A DNA stretch of 64,000 nucleotides, from assembly GCA_900315245.1 (NCBI GenBank), contig OMYJ01000014.1, positions 46,839 to 110,838 of the forward strand, read 5' to 3'. Within the stretch, counting starts at the first letter, position 1; every line of letters starts with the position of its first letter. The notes below the pieces were generated by a model that made no database searches, was not told the DNA's origin, and worked only from the letters and a program-made list of their open reading frames with translations. This document shows positions 33,999 to 41,512 of the stretch, piece by piece. The position numbers and the translations under genes are program-made. The DNA comes from an uncultured Bacteroidales bacterium. Its GTDB lineage: Bacteria > Bacteroidota > Bacteroidia > Bacteroidales > WCHB1-69.

Positions 33999-34955
33999 TT
34001 ATTCAATTCTGTCGGAAATCAGGTATTTGTTGCGGTCGGATCCGTTGCGGGCAATGAGTTCGGCGAGGAATCCGGCGAGGAAAAGCATCAGACCGAACAC
34101 CATGGCAAGAAGCGCAAGGTAGAACAACGGTTGGTCTGTGACCTGACGGAATCCAGCCACATGATGCGATATCCGGTAGAGTTTCTGCGCAATCAGAATG
34201 ATGGTGATGACAATACCGATGAGGAACGACAGCGTTCCCAGGCTTCCGAAGAGGTGCATCGGTTTCTTGCCGAATTTCGACATGAAATTGACGGTGAGCA
34301 GGTCTAAGTAACCGTTGATGAAGCGATTCCAACCGAATTTGGAAACACCGTGCTTGCGTTTTTGGTGGATGACCACCTTTTCGCCTATGTTACTGAATCC
34401 CGCCCACTTGGCAATGACGGGGATGTAGCGGTGCATCTCGCTATAGACCTCAATGGATTTCACCACATCTTTTTTGTATGCTTTGAGACCGCAGTTGAAG
34501 TCGTGCAGCATAATGCCCGACATCCGTCGTGTGGTCCAATTGAAGAACTTTGACGGGATGTTTTTGGCTAGTTTTGAGTCGTAACGTACTTTTTTCCAGC
34601 CAGATACCAAATCGAAGCCGTCCTCCTTGACCATTCGGTAGAGTTCGGGGATTTCGTCGGGGCTGTCCTGCAGGTCGGCATCCATGGTGATGACCACGTC
34701 GCCTTGGCAAGCTTCGAAAGCGGTGTTTAAGGCCGCCGATTTGCCGTAGTTGCGGCGGAACCGGATGCCTTTGATGGCGCTGTTTTTGGCGTGTAATCCC
34801 TGAATTATCGACCATGACTCGTCAGTGGAGCCGTCATCCACCATGATGACTTCGTAGGAAAATTGGTTCTCTGCCATCACGCGCTCGATCCACGCGATCA
34901 GTTCCGGCAGCGATTCTGCCTCGTTCAGCAGGGGTACTATTACGGATATGTCCAT
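33999..34955 (-). CDS. family 2 glycosyltransferase with two C-terminal membrane helices
   Basis: 318 aa, the DPM1/ArnC-like type. The GT-A domain (~1-230) has MDISVIVPLLNEAESLPELI, EVIMVDDGSTDES, the donor-binding DVVITMDADLQDSPDEIPEL (DAD) and HDFNCGLKAYKKDV. Two transmembrane helices follow (~235-300). It likely transfers a sugar to a polyprenyl phosphate. A DUF4199 gene lies upstream on the same strand, a pairing I have seen often in Bacteroidota, but 84 nt with two repeat elements separate them. Confidence 0.9.
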   Translation of the reverse strand: MDISVIVPLLNEAESLPELIAWIERVMAENQFSYEVIMVDDGSTDESWSIIQGLHAKNSAIKGIRFRRNYGKSAALNTAFEACQGDVVITMDADLQDSPDEIPELYRMVKEDGFDLVSGWKKVRYDSKLAKNIPSKFFNWTTRRMSGIMLHDFNCGLKAYKKDVVKSIEVYSEMHRYIPVIAKWAGFSNIGEKVVIHQKRKHGVSKFGWNRFINGYLDLLTVNFMSKFGKKPMHLFGSLGTLSFLIGIVITIILIAQKLYRISHHVAGFRQVTDQPLFYLALLAMVFGLMLFLAGFLAELIARNGSDRNKYLISDRIE

Positions 34956-34963
34956 TTTACAAT

Positions 34964-34991
34964 TAATAGTTTATAGTTAATAGATAATAGT
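34964..34991. repeat. heptanucleotide array, 4 units (TAATAGT)
   Basis: TAATAGT, TTATAGT, TAATAGA, TAATAGT, starting 9 nt upstream of the GT2 start codon. Confidence 0.75.
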
Positions 34992-34992
34992 T

Positions 34993-35018
34993 TTCCTTGA
35001 GCGGCCCCGTTGGGGGCA
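34993..35018. repeat. TTCCTTGAGCGGCCCCG palindromic element (copy 3)
   Basis: TTCCTTGAGC followed by GGCCCC and GGGGGC arms. It shares sequence with 24928-24951 and, more distantly, 5696-5718. Confidence 0.6.
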
Positions 35019-35039
35019 TGGGCTCAGTAGAGCATGATG

Positions 35040-35993
35040 TTACGGGTTAGTCGTTTCGGCCTCGTCATTTTCAGACGGGACAAATTCTTCAATCGGTTTC
35101 TTCGAGGTGTAGTGGAACATGGCGACGAAGAGACCGAAAAACATGCCGTAGAGCAGGTACATCATCGCGCTCACGCCGGCATACTGGCCGTTGCGGTCGT
35201 AGCGGGGCACGCGGGATTTCGTCTCCTCGAAACGTTTCTCCAAGGGGTCGATGCTTGCGAGCGTGTCGTTGGTCTTTTGGACGATGCCTTGCACAAACGG
35301 TGTGGAAGCTTTCCCGTCGTTCTGTTCTATGTAGCTGACCAGCGTCTCCATCATCACACGTTTTGCGTAAGGAGTGAATTTGCCGAGTTGGTACTGCTCT
35401 TTGTCCGTCGCGGGCTTGGAACGCAGTTTGTCAGAATAAAACTTTTGGAAGAGCAGAAGTCCATTGTTGATTTCGTCGCGGATCTGACTCTGTTCAGCCT
35501 CGTTTGTCAGACAATGATTCACGTTGAGGGCAACAGTGTCGTTGCAGAGGTTGTCCTTCTTGTCGTTCATTATCGCGGTCGCCGCATCGCAGAACGCGGT
35601 CAGTTCGTCAACCGTCAGCGTGTCTTTTGCCAGATTCTGCTTGTATTTTTCCAATGCAACGGTGTATTTCTGCTGCAGTCCGTCCTTTTCGATGAAGGAG
35701 TAGTGCACCAAGTCGTACCCGAATAGGATCGCGGAGCCGATGACGGACAGTACGATGCAGCTCCAGAAGGCCTTGGCGAAGGAAAGCCGTTCGGGATAGT
35801 AATCCTTGAACTCCTTCACCCCTTGGTGCAGCATCAGTATGAATCCGACAATCATTGCCAGATCAAGCATTTGCGCGGCTTGATAATCAACCTTGCGGGC
35901 AAACATTTTCAGCAATTCAATGCCGATAAGCAAGATGCCCAGGATGCCCCCCCATTTGAGGTGGATTTTCCAGAAAGTTTTGTCTTTCAACAT
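35040..35993 (-). CDS. DUF4199 membrane protein, long variant
   Basis: 317 aa. Three transmembrane segments in the N-terminal 100 residues (GGILGILLIGIELLKMF; MLDLAMIVGFILMLHQGV with KEF.DYYPERLSFAKAF; CIVLSVIGSAILFGYDLVHY). One more lies near the C-terminus (AMMYLLYGMFFGLFVAMF). The conserved helix and the YY.....FG pattern match DUF4199. A ~160-residue soluble insert between helices 3 and 4 is longer than in the usual ~170-aa members. Function unknown. Confidence 0.75.
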   Translation of the reverse strand: MLKDKTFWKIHLKWGGILGILLIGIELLKMFARKVDYQAAQMLDLAMIVGFILMLHQGVKEFKDYYPERLSFAKAFWSCIVLSVIGSAILFGYDLVHYSFIEKDGLQQKYTVALEKYKQNLAKDTLTVDELTAFCDAATAIMNDKKDNLCNDTVALNVNHCLTNEAEQSQIRDEINNGLLLFQKFYSDKLRSKPATDKEQYQLGKFTPYAKRVMMETLVSYIEQNDGKASTPFVQGIVQKTNDTLASIDPLEKRFEETKSRVPRYDRNGQYAGVSAMMYLLYGMFFGLFVAMFHYTSKKPIEEFVPSENDEAETTNP

Positions 35994-35998
35994 GTCTT

Positions 35999-36061
35999 TA
36001 GCTATTGGCTATTAGCTTTTGGCCAGTGGCTAATAGCCAACAGCCAAAAACCAATAGCTAG
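35999..36061. repeat. heptanucleotide array (TAGCTAT to CAGCCAA)
   Basis: TAGCTAT, TGGCTAT, TAGCTTT, TGGCCAG, TGGCTAA, TAGCCAA, CAGCCAA, AAACCAA, TAGC. It fills the gap between the DUF4199 start and the epimerase stop. The two halves are roughly complementary. Confidence 0.8.
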
Positions 36062-36064
36062 ATA

Positions 36065-36469
36065 TTATTTCGGGCAGCAGAACTCGGTGAGGACGCTGCA
36101 GGTGGACTTCGGATGGGCGAAGCCGATCATGAGGCCTTCAGCGCCGGGACGGGCGCACTTGTCGATAAGGCGCACCTCCTTGGAGGCAAGTTCGTTAAGT
36201 GCTTCGTTGGTGTCGGGCACTGCGAATGCGATGTGGTGGATGCCTTCGCCGCGGTTCTCGATGAACTTCGCGATGGTGCTCTCCGGGCTTGTCGGCTCCA
36301 AGAGTTCTATTTTAGTTTGTCCGACTTTGAAGAAGGCTGTCTTCACCTTTTGGTCTGCGACCTCTTCAATGTTGTAGCATTTCATCCCCAGAATGTTCTC
36401 ATAATAGGGGATTGCGGTTTCCAAGCTTTTCACGGCAATGCCGAGATGTTCGATGTGGGTAATGTTCAT
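36065..36469 (-). CDS. mce: methylmalonyl-CoA epimerase
   Basis: 134 aa, the standard VOC-fold length. It interconverts the (R) and (S) forms of methylmalonyl-CoA in the succinate-propionate route used by Bacteroidales. Motifs: ITHIEHLGIAVKSLETAIPY with first metal His, KIELLEP with the Glu, GEGIHHIAFAVPD with the second His, and FAHPKSTCSVLTEFC with the terminal Glu. The mutase and decarboxylase genes usually linked to it are not within this window. The sequence upstream is a 14-bp tandem repeat and no promoter was recognised. Confidence 0.92.
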   Translation of the reverse strand: MNITHIEHLGIAVKSLETAIPYYENILGMKCYNIEEVADQKVKTAFFKVGQTKIELLEPTSPESTIAKFIENRGEGIHHIAFAVPDTNEALNELASKEVRLIDKCARPGAEGLMIGFAHPKSTCSVLTEFCCPK

Positions 36470-36490
36470 ATTTGCGGTTTTATTTGTTTG

Positions 36491-36574
36491 TTACTTCGTG
36501 TTGATTACTTCGTGTTGATTACTTCGTGTTGATTACTTCGTGTTGATTACTTCGTGTTTTTTACTTCGTGTTTT
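36491..36574. repeat. 14-bp tandem repeat, 6 copies
   Basis: Six consecutive copies of TTACTTCGTGTTGA (the last two end TTTT), immediately upstream of mce. 14 is twice the 7-bp period seen in other arrays. Copies 1-4 are perfect. Confidence 0.95.
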
Positions 36575-36592
36575 TTAGCCTTCGGCTGTTGG

Positions 36593-36620
36593 CCTCACAC
36601 TGCGCTTCGCTTGTGTGGGG
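36593..36620. repeat. CCCCACAC palindromic element (second copy)
   Basis: CCTCACAC and GTGTGGGG arms around TGCGCTTCGCTT. It is the complement-related copy of 24975-25004 and ends one base before the methyltransferase stop. Confidence 0.7.
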
Positions 36621-36621
36621 G

Positions 36622-37404
36622 TCAGTCGCGGTCGGGGGTGGCGTCGAGCCAGGTGGTCTTGTGTTTGATGAGTTTGATGAGCAGGGCGAGGATGGTGTAG
36701 TCGAGGGTGATCCAGAGCATGGGGCGGGTCCAGCCGAGGCAGACGTTGTCGGGGCAGTTGCGGACGCAGATCAGGTGGAAGAGGAGGTAGTCCACGACGG
36801 TGTAGGAGACGAGTACGGACATGATGGTGGCGTATTCGCGGCGGATGAAGGTTTTCCACGAGAATTGGAGCATGCCGCCTTCGTAGAGGGACCATTTCGG
36901 TAGGAACGCGGGCACCCGGGCGGCCCATTCTTCGAACTCGTTGCCGTATTTGGAGCGCAGGAACGCCTCTTCGGCCATCATGATGCGCTCGTAGTAGATC
37001 CAATAGACGAGGGAGACGACGAGGAAGACGCAGATGTTCATCGTGAAGACGAGCAGACCGGCCCAGATGAGGTAGTTGGCGAGGTAGAGCGGGTGGCGCA
37101 CCACAGAGTAGATGCCTTTGGTGTTGAGGTGGTCGGCGACCTGTCGGGCGGTGTTGCGGCCGGAGGTGCCCTTGGGCGTGGTGCAGACGGTGTAGGCGCG
37201 CAGGGCGAGGCCGGCGAAGGTGAGCACGGCAGCGCAGACGGTGCAAACGACCATCAGGGGCGAACCCCAAGTGTCCCAGACGTAGATGTTGCTGTTGGTG
37301 AGCCATAATAGCGGCAGGGCGAGCACGAAAATGAGCACGGGGATCTGTCCCCGGTACTTGAAGAGCTTTGCTCCGCTCTGCTCCATGGATTGGATTAACG
37401 CCAT
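36622..37404 (-). CDS. isoprenylcysteine-methyltransferase-like (PEMT/ICMT) membrane protein
   Basis: 260 aa with about six transmembrane segments. The ICMT/PEMT core is GIYSVVRHPLYLANYLIWAG followed by the cofactor-side ERIMMAEEAFLRSKYGNEFE and WAARVPAFLP. Such enzymes methylate membrane-embedded substrates with S-adenosylmethionine. The true substrate is unknown, since bacteria lack prenylated CaaX proteins. It has its own TATCTTTG promoter and is converged on by repeats. Confidence 0.82.
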   Translation of the reverse strand: MALIQSMEQSGAKLFKYRGQIPVLIFVLALPLLWLTNSNIYVWDTWGSPLMVVCTVCAAVLTFAGLALRAYTVCTTPKGTSGRNTARQVADHLNTKGIYSVVRHPLYLANYLIWAGLLVFTMNICVFLVVSLVYWIYYERIMMAEEAFLRSKYGNEFEEWAARVPAFLPKWSLYEGGMLQFSWKTFIRREYATIMSVLVSYTVVDYLLFHLICVRNCPDNVCLGWTRPMLWITLDYTILALLIKLIKHKTTWLDATPDRD

Positions 37405-37430
37405 AATGTCAGCTGTTTTTTTTCAGGGTG

Positions 37431-37438
37431 CAAAGATA
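37431..37438 (-). promoter_or_regulatory. -7 element of the methyltransferase gene
   Basis: Minus-strand TATCTTTG, 26 nt before the ATG. Confidence 0.55.
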
Positions 37439-37459
37439 CACAAATTACGAACACGCACA

Positions 37460-37489
37460 AAAAAAGGATGACCAAAGCCATCCTTTTTT
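37460..37489 (-). terminator. rplS terminator
   Basis: AAAAAAGGATG and CATCCTTTTTT arms with an 8-nt loop, 29 nt after the rplS stop. T-runs are present on both strands. Confidence 0.75.
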
Positions 37490-37518
37490 CATTAACCATT
37501 AAAATCTTTACATTATGA

Positions 37519-37872
37519 TTACCCTCTGCGCTCTTTAATACGGGCTTTCTTACCCGTCAAATTACGGAGATAGTAAATTCTTGCTCTACGGACGACACCG
37601 CGTTTCACCACCTTGAGGTCGGCAATCATCGGGGAGGTGAAGGGGAACACTCTCTCAACACCGATACCGCCGGAGATCTTTCTCACGGTGAAGGTCTTGT
37701 TCACGCTGCTGCCTTTGATTTGCAGGACAACGCCTTGGAAGTTCTGGATACGTTCTTTTGAACCTTCCACAATTCTATAGGAAACGTTCACGGTGTCACC
37801 GGCTTTGAATTTCGGGAACTCGCGGGTCGTTATGAAATTATCTTCTACGTATTGAATCAACTCGTTTTTCAT
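37519..37872 (-). CDS. rplS: 50S ribosomal protein L19
   Basis: 117 aa, normal for bL19. Motifs: [56 protein letters not shown] and the C-terminal [20 protein letters not shown]. It lies at the 30S-50S interface. The longer frame to 37968 crosses the promoter and is rejected. It is transcribed alone, with promoter at 37917 and a terminator. Confidence 0.95.
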   Translation of the reverse strand: MKNELIQYVEDNFITTREFPKFKAGDTVNVSYRIVEGSKERIQNFQGVVLQIKGSSVNKTFTVRKISGGIGVERVFPFTSPMIADLKVVKRGVVRRARIYYLRNLTGKKARIKERRG

Positions 37873-37916
37873 TGCTCTATCTTTTTTCTTCTTTTTACTC
37901 CTTAAATTTGAGGTTG

Positions 37917-37924
37917 CAAAAATA
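37917..37924 (-). promoter_or_regulatory. -7 element of rplS
   Basis: Minus-strand TATTTTTG, 44 nt before the ATG. The 200 bases to 38132 hold no gene that I can see. Confidence 0.55.
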
Positions 37925-38132
37925 CACTTTTTTTTGATATCCGCAACTATGTACGAAATATTTTTCAATTGTTTGTAAAGTGCAGTGTTTCAGTGTGTTA
38001 TATGTTTTTGGTTTTTGAAACATAGGTTTCGGATCAGATGGATGACTTTCGTCTCGTTTTGTTTTGGCGGGAAAGGCGGGGATTTTTGTCATGAATGGTG
38101 TGTGTCTAAAGCAATAATGTCAAATTGTTTTG

Positions 38133-38904
38133 ATGAATGGTAAACTTTTTAATGATTATATACACCACGCCAAGAAAATCAAGGAACTGCGCCAGTACCA
38201 TTATGAAAAAATGTATTTTTGCGAGGTCATTGCTATTAGTGAGAGAGTATGACAAGGAAGTATCATTATTGTTACGTATGCAAATTGAAGATTCACACCG
38301 CGACTATTATGATTATGCCTGTCCGCATTTGATCGACAAGGCCATTGTCTATCATCGGAACAGTCAGGTTGTTTTGGGACAGGAACTTTTTTTCAACCCG
38401 AACCCCTTCCTTATTGATATGGAAAAATGGTTCAACAGGTTTCAACATCAGTGGGAATGTCAAACGTGGGAGTTTGGACTCTATGTCGGATATGAATACT
38501 ACAAGTTTTTAGTCGGCAGATATCTCGAAAAAGGACAACTCATTCTGGAATATTTGCCAGTCACGGAGACGGAGCGTGAGAAAAATGAGCGGGAATCTTT
38601 GAAACGGCCATCCGACGCTGCTATCGTGCTGGTCTCCTCATACGGGATGTATGACGACCGCTTTGCCGGACGGGAATTGCGTTTTACCCGCGAGTATTGG
38701 CAGGTCAATCACGCCTTGATCGAAAACCCGATTCTAAAAGAGACTTGGCTCACAAAAGTTCTTTCGCCCGAGAGTGTTTGGACCAATGTTTATAACTATT
38801 TGGTGGCGACCAAGGATGAGCCCGTTCAGGACCGTCGCACAAACACGGAGAAGATCCTGTCAGCCGGCTTTGACGCCAAGACCAGTTTCAGGAATGTGAA
38901 ATAA
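38133..38904 (+). pseudogene. frameshifted gene of unknown function
   Basis: The frame from ATG 38133 reads natural protein (MNGKLFNDYIHHAKKIKELR, then QYHYEKMYFCEVIAISERV) and stops at TGA near 38250. The +1 frame then continues YDKEVSLLLRMQIEDSHRDY and on to TAA at 38904. Joined, they give ~255 aa without membrane segments, rich in Tyr, Glu and Trp (WFNRFQHQWECQTWEFGLY). Read without the shift, a product could start at GTG 38239 (~221 aa) behind an internal TATTTTTG at 38214-38221. I recognise no family. It could be a decayed gene, a sequencing error or a shortened but live gene. Confidence 0.5.
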
Positions 38905-39069
38905 GCTTCAATTGGGTAATCAATATGTGATGTTTGGTTGCAGTTCATTAGTTAAAGTAATCATAAAGTGATGAGTTCGGCATTTCAAACTCAGCGTATC
39001 TGCACGGAGAAGTTTCGTAAAGCTAAACGGTTTTGTAGAGCGTTCTCAAATGTTGGCCACGGAGTTTGT

Positions 39070-39402
39070 TTACCAAAGCGCCACACGTCCAAGCTTGCCA
39101 AGATCGAGTGTTGCGGTTTCCGCTCCGAGTGCTTTGAACGCACGCATAATGGTGCTGTATGCAATGCCTTTGCCACTCTCGATCTTTGAAACAAAGGATT
39201 TTTTGACCCCCATGCGCTCTCCCAGCTCATCTTGGGTCATACCCTGTTTCTTCCGAGCCTGTTTAATGGCCTCACCGATATAATAGTCGTCAACCTCTTT
39301 TTTGACTTTTGCCTCGAACTCGTCGCGTTTTGGAGTCCCCACTTTGCCTATGAGTTCATCCAGCATTTCTTCTTCTGTGTAAAACTTCTTGTTGGTTTCC
39401 AT
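39070..39402 (-). CDS. higA: XRE-family antitoxin (HigA-type)
   Basis: 110 aa. An N-terminal charged helix (EEEMLDELIGKVGTPKRDEF) is followed by an XRE helix-turn-helix at ~48-100 (ARKKQGMTQDELGERMGVKK, SFVSKIESGKGI). It neutralises the toxin encoded 11 nt upstream and should repress the shared promoter. Toxin-first order is typical for HigBA. It seems intact, unlike the module at 13892-14336. Confidence 0.85.
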   Translation of the reverse strand: METNKKFYTEEEMLDELIGKVGTPKRDEFEAKVKKEVDDYYIGEAIKQARKKQGMTQDELGERMGVKKSFVSKIESGKGIAYSTIMRAFKALGAETATLDLGKLGRVALW

Positions 39403-39413
39403 AATCTATTCCG

Positions 39414-39743
39414 TTATTTGTTGTCAAAATATTCTTTCCGTAAGGCCTCCGCCTTGGCAATCTCCTTTTTTGGTGTTTTCTGCGATTTTTTTACGATCCC
39501 ATGCGTGGCAACTATCAGCGTTTCGTTGCGGGTATCCCAAAATGACAAAAGTCTGTAACAATTGCCGTCGTGTAAAGCACGGAACTCCCAAATTTCAGTA
39601 CCTGTAAGTTTTTTGAATATGTTCTTGTCTTTTATTCCCATTCGAACCTTTCTGACATTATATGCGAGTTTTTCGGAGGCAGCACTGTTTATGTTGAGCA
39701 TAAACTCGTAAGCTTCAGGTAGATAGATTACTTTCAAGTCCAT
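39414..39743 (-). CDS. higB: RelE/HigB-superfamily toxin (phage Gp49-like, DUF891)
   Basis: 109 aa, first in the operon. Features of the DUF891/HigB fold: FKKLTGTEIWEFRALHDGNC followed by YRLLSFWDTRNETLIVATHG, with IVKKSQKTPKKEIAKAEALR near the C-terminus. These toxins cut mRNA on the ribosome. The basic Lys-rich C-terminal part is present and the frame is intact. It has a clear promoter and operator candidate upstream. Confidence 0.88.
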   Translation of the reverse strand: MDLKVIYLPEAYEFMLNINSAASEKLAYNVRKVRMGIKDKNIFKKLTGTEIWEFRALHDGNCYRLLSFWDTRNETLIVATHGIVKKSQKTPKKEIAKAEALRKEYFDNK

Positions 39744-39766
39744 ATTTCAATTAGTTTTTGAGGTTG

Positions 39767-39774
39767 CAAAGATA
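39767..39774 (-). promoter_or_regulatory. -7 element of higBA
   Basis: Minus-strand TATCTTTG, 23 nt before the toxin ATG. Confidence 0.6.
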
Positions 39775-39776
39775 CA

Positions 39777-39800
39777 AAAGTTTTCTATATGGGAAACTTT
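39777..39800. promoter_or_regulatory. operator candidate of higBA
   Basis: Inverted repeat AAAGTTTTC/GGAAACTTT with one mismatch and a 6-nt spacer, just upstream of the -7 box. It is placed like the repeat at 14371-14393. Confidence 0.5.
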
Positions 39801-39845
39801 ATTTTGAAATATCGGTTGCCAATGATTTCCCGTTCCGAAATTTTA

Positions 39846-39853
39846 TATCTTTG
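39846..39853 (+). promoter_or_regulatory. -7 element of the AT-rich orphan gene
   Basis: TATCTTTG, 41 nt before the ATG at 39895. It is divergent from the higBA promoter with only ~70 bp between the two boxes. Confidence 0.55.
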
Positions 39854-39894
39854 CGCTCAAAAGGATATGAAGTGAATTAGAATACCTTAAAGTT

Positions 39895-40629
39895 ATGAAA
39901 GAAATATCCCCTGAAGAGTTGTATTCCTTGTATAAGGACACATTATACAAATGCCAAAGCAAAATGTTCAATTATGCTGATGATATTGTTGAGACGATGG
40001 TTTTTGAGGATTTTGTTATCGGTGCAACCAGTTTTTTGCATGATGATTCTCTAAACACGCTCATTAACAATCATCTTATAGACAAAAAGCAATATGATTT
40101 AAGTAGAGAGATTCGAGCATTGTTTTTCGAAATAGAAGATTGCGGAGAATTGACAATGGACTGTTTAAGGGGGCAATCAGAAAAATGGAAACATTTGACT
40201 TCCCTCGTGGACGAAGCTGTTGCAGGGGTGAAAAACGAAGTCGTGTTGTTAGATTGTGAATTAGAGTATATTCACGACAGAATAGAGGAATTGTCAAGTG
40301 TGGATTTGCAAAAAAAAATGTGGTTAAATCAAAACAATGACACAGGGTGTATCTCTTCGTATGCAGAATTAATGTGTTCTTTATATGACGATTGTTTATT
40401 AGAACTAGTCTTAAAAAAAGCGATGGAGAAATATGGACACTCCAATAATGCCTTAAACGAATTATACAAATTGGACTCTTTGCTCAATGACTATGAAGAG
40501 CCCTATAGAAATGGATATATCGATGACGAACTGATAATCAAAGATTCAAATTGGCAAGTGATCGTCAGGCAGGCGCAAAGGGTTCTTGCTAATTGGAATC
40601 AGATTCAACCTATGTTGTCGCAACTTTGA
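39895..40629 (+). CDS. AT-rich orphan gene, unknown
   Basis: 244 aa, acidic, all-helical, no signal peptide or membrane segment. It starts MKEISPEELYSLYKDTLYKC and ends WQVIVRQAQRVLANWNQIQP. The codons end in A/T far more often than in neighbouring genes, suggesting recent transfer. A small acidic soluble protein beside a toxin-antitoxin pair could be an immunity-type protein, but I see no diagnostic motif and make no functional claim. Confidence 0.65.
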   Translation: MKEISPEELYSLYKDTLYKCQSKMFNYADDIVETMVFEDFVIGATSFLHDDSLNTLINNHLIDKKQYDLSREIRALFFEIEDCGELTMDCLRGQSEKWKHLTSLVDEAVAGVKNEVVLLDCELEYIHDRIEELSSVDLQKKMWLNQNNDTGCISSYAELMCSLYDDCLLELVLKKAMEKYGHSNNALNELYKLDSLLNDYEEPYRNGYIDDELIIKDSNWQVIVRQAQRVLANWNQIQPMLSQL

Positions 40630-40643
40630 AAAGTGCCGTCCTC

Positions 40644-41005
40644 CTACATTTGGCCAATCTCCTGTTGTGCCTTTTCGGCATAAATGGCCGTGTCTTCAGT
40701 TACGTCGTACAGATTGGAGATTGCAAATAGCGGCAGTATTTTCACGTGCCGTAGCGCACCGTTGTCCCTTTTGTCGTTATGCTTATCCCAGTCGTCCTAT
40801 ATACATTTCTATTTTTATCGTTGATGTTGACATCACGTTTTCCTCGGCCAGCCCAACTAGTTCCGCCAAATCACTGACTACCTGGCAGCGCTGGCAGTCC
40901 GTTAGGTCTGCCGGGCTCGGTAGGAATGGACGGTCGCGAAGGGATACGCACGCCGTCAGGTGTGCGGGGGATGGTTTCACGTTTGACAATCCCAATGGAA
41001 TCCAT
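40644..41005 (-). pseudogene. decayed gene read in three successive frames
   Basis: On the minus strand, ATG 41005 opens a Pro/Arg-rich stretch (MDSIGIVKRETIPRTPDGVR) that stops at TGA near 40871. A second frame carries VVSDLAELVGLAEENVMSTS to a stop near 40785. A third continues DDWDKHNDKRDNGALRHVKI and ILPLFAISNLYDVTEDTAIY before TAG 40644. The patchwork suggests a ~120-residue gene broken by at least two frameshifts. I do not recognise it. Part of each frame could be chance. Confidence 0.4.
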
Positions 41006-41050
41006 ATTCTTTACAACACGCAGGCTCTAATGGTTTAATGTTTTTTTGCC

Positions 41051-41070
41051 CGCAGGCCTGACGGCCTGCG
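41051..41070. repeat. CGCAGGCC palindrome
   Basis: CGCAGGCC and GGCCTGCG around TGAC, in the gene-free stretch between the decayed gene and tRNA-Gly. A GCCCTTCGGGC hairpin follows near 41110. Confidence 0.65.
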
Positions 41071-41335
41071 AAACTCGCGCATGGAAATCCCATTTGCTAC
41101 CGAGCCCTTCAGCCCTTCGGGCTGCTTCGCGAACGGATTGATCTCTCATATCCGCACACGGCAGGAATAATCCACGATTCTACTTAAAAAAGTACTTATT
41201 GCAAAAAAAATATGCGAAACTTGAATAACAAATTATGATAAAACCGAGACGAATAATGATGCATTTTTTGACAAAACCGAGATGAATCTTAATCAACAAA
41301 CATTTTGTCCCGTTTCTGTCCCGATTTAAACGAAC
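41071..41335. other. gene-free stretch before tRNA-Gly
   Basis: About 265 bases with no credible frame on either strand. It contains two copies of AAAACCGAGAYGAAT (near 41239 and 41273), AT-rich sequence and no promoter that I can assign. Confidence 0.5.
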
Positions 41336-41363
41336 GTAGAGACGTGCCATGGCGCGTCTCTAC
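41336..41363. repeat. GTAGAGACG palindromic element (copy 3)
   Basis: GTAGAGACGTGCC and GGCGCGTCTCTAC arms (one G-T pair), 5 nt from the 3' end of tRNA-Gly(CCC). It may serve as that tRNA's transcript-end hairpin. Confidence 0.8.
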
Positions 41364-41368
41364 AGATG

Positions 41369-41441
41369 AGCGGTAAACGGGGTTCGAACCCGCGACCTGC
41401 GGCTTGGGAAGCCGCCGCTCTGCCAACTGAGCTACTACCGC
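41369..41441 (-). tRNA. tRNA-Gly(CCC)
   Basis: 73 nt. Acceptor GCGGTAG pairs with TTACCGC, the anticodon stem GCGGC/GCCGC holds loop TTCCCAA (anticodon CCC), and the D-loop AGTTGGCAGA and T-loop GGTTCGAACCC are present. CCA is not encoded. It lies 72 nt downstream of ychF on the same strand, so it may be cut from the ychF transcript. Confidence 0.92.
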
Positions 41442-41446
41442 GTTTC

Positions 41447-41512
41447 TGGCTATTAGCTTTTGGCTGTTAGCTGTTAGCAGCTAATGGCCAATGGCTAATG
41501 GCTAATAGCCGA
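41447..41512. repeat. heptanucleotide array (TGGCTAT/TAATGGC) between ychF and tRNA-Gly
   Basis: TGGCTAT, TAGCTTT, TGGCTGT, TAGCTGT, TAGCAGC, TAATGGC, CAATGGC, TAATGGC, TAATAGC. The first half is roughly complementary to the second. It abuts the ychF stop. Confidence 0.8.

Noticed and set aside
36491..36574. Possible CRISPR or plasmid iteron array
   Set aside because: The 14-bp repeats are contiguous without spacers, and no replication initiator or cas gene is near.
36575..37306. 243-codon frame overlapping the ICMT-like gene
   Set aside because: It is Arg/His/Pro/Leu-rich low-complexity sequence typical of a shadow frame; the methyltransferase frame carries the motifs and promoter.
40586..41038. 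150-codon plus-strand frame downstream of the AT-rich orphan gene
   Set aside because: It is Arg/Ser/Cys-rich and overlaps the end of the orphan gene; the minus-strand frames look more protein-like, though decayed.
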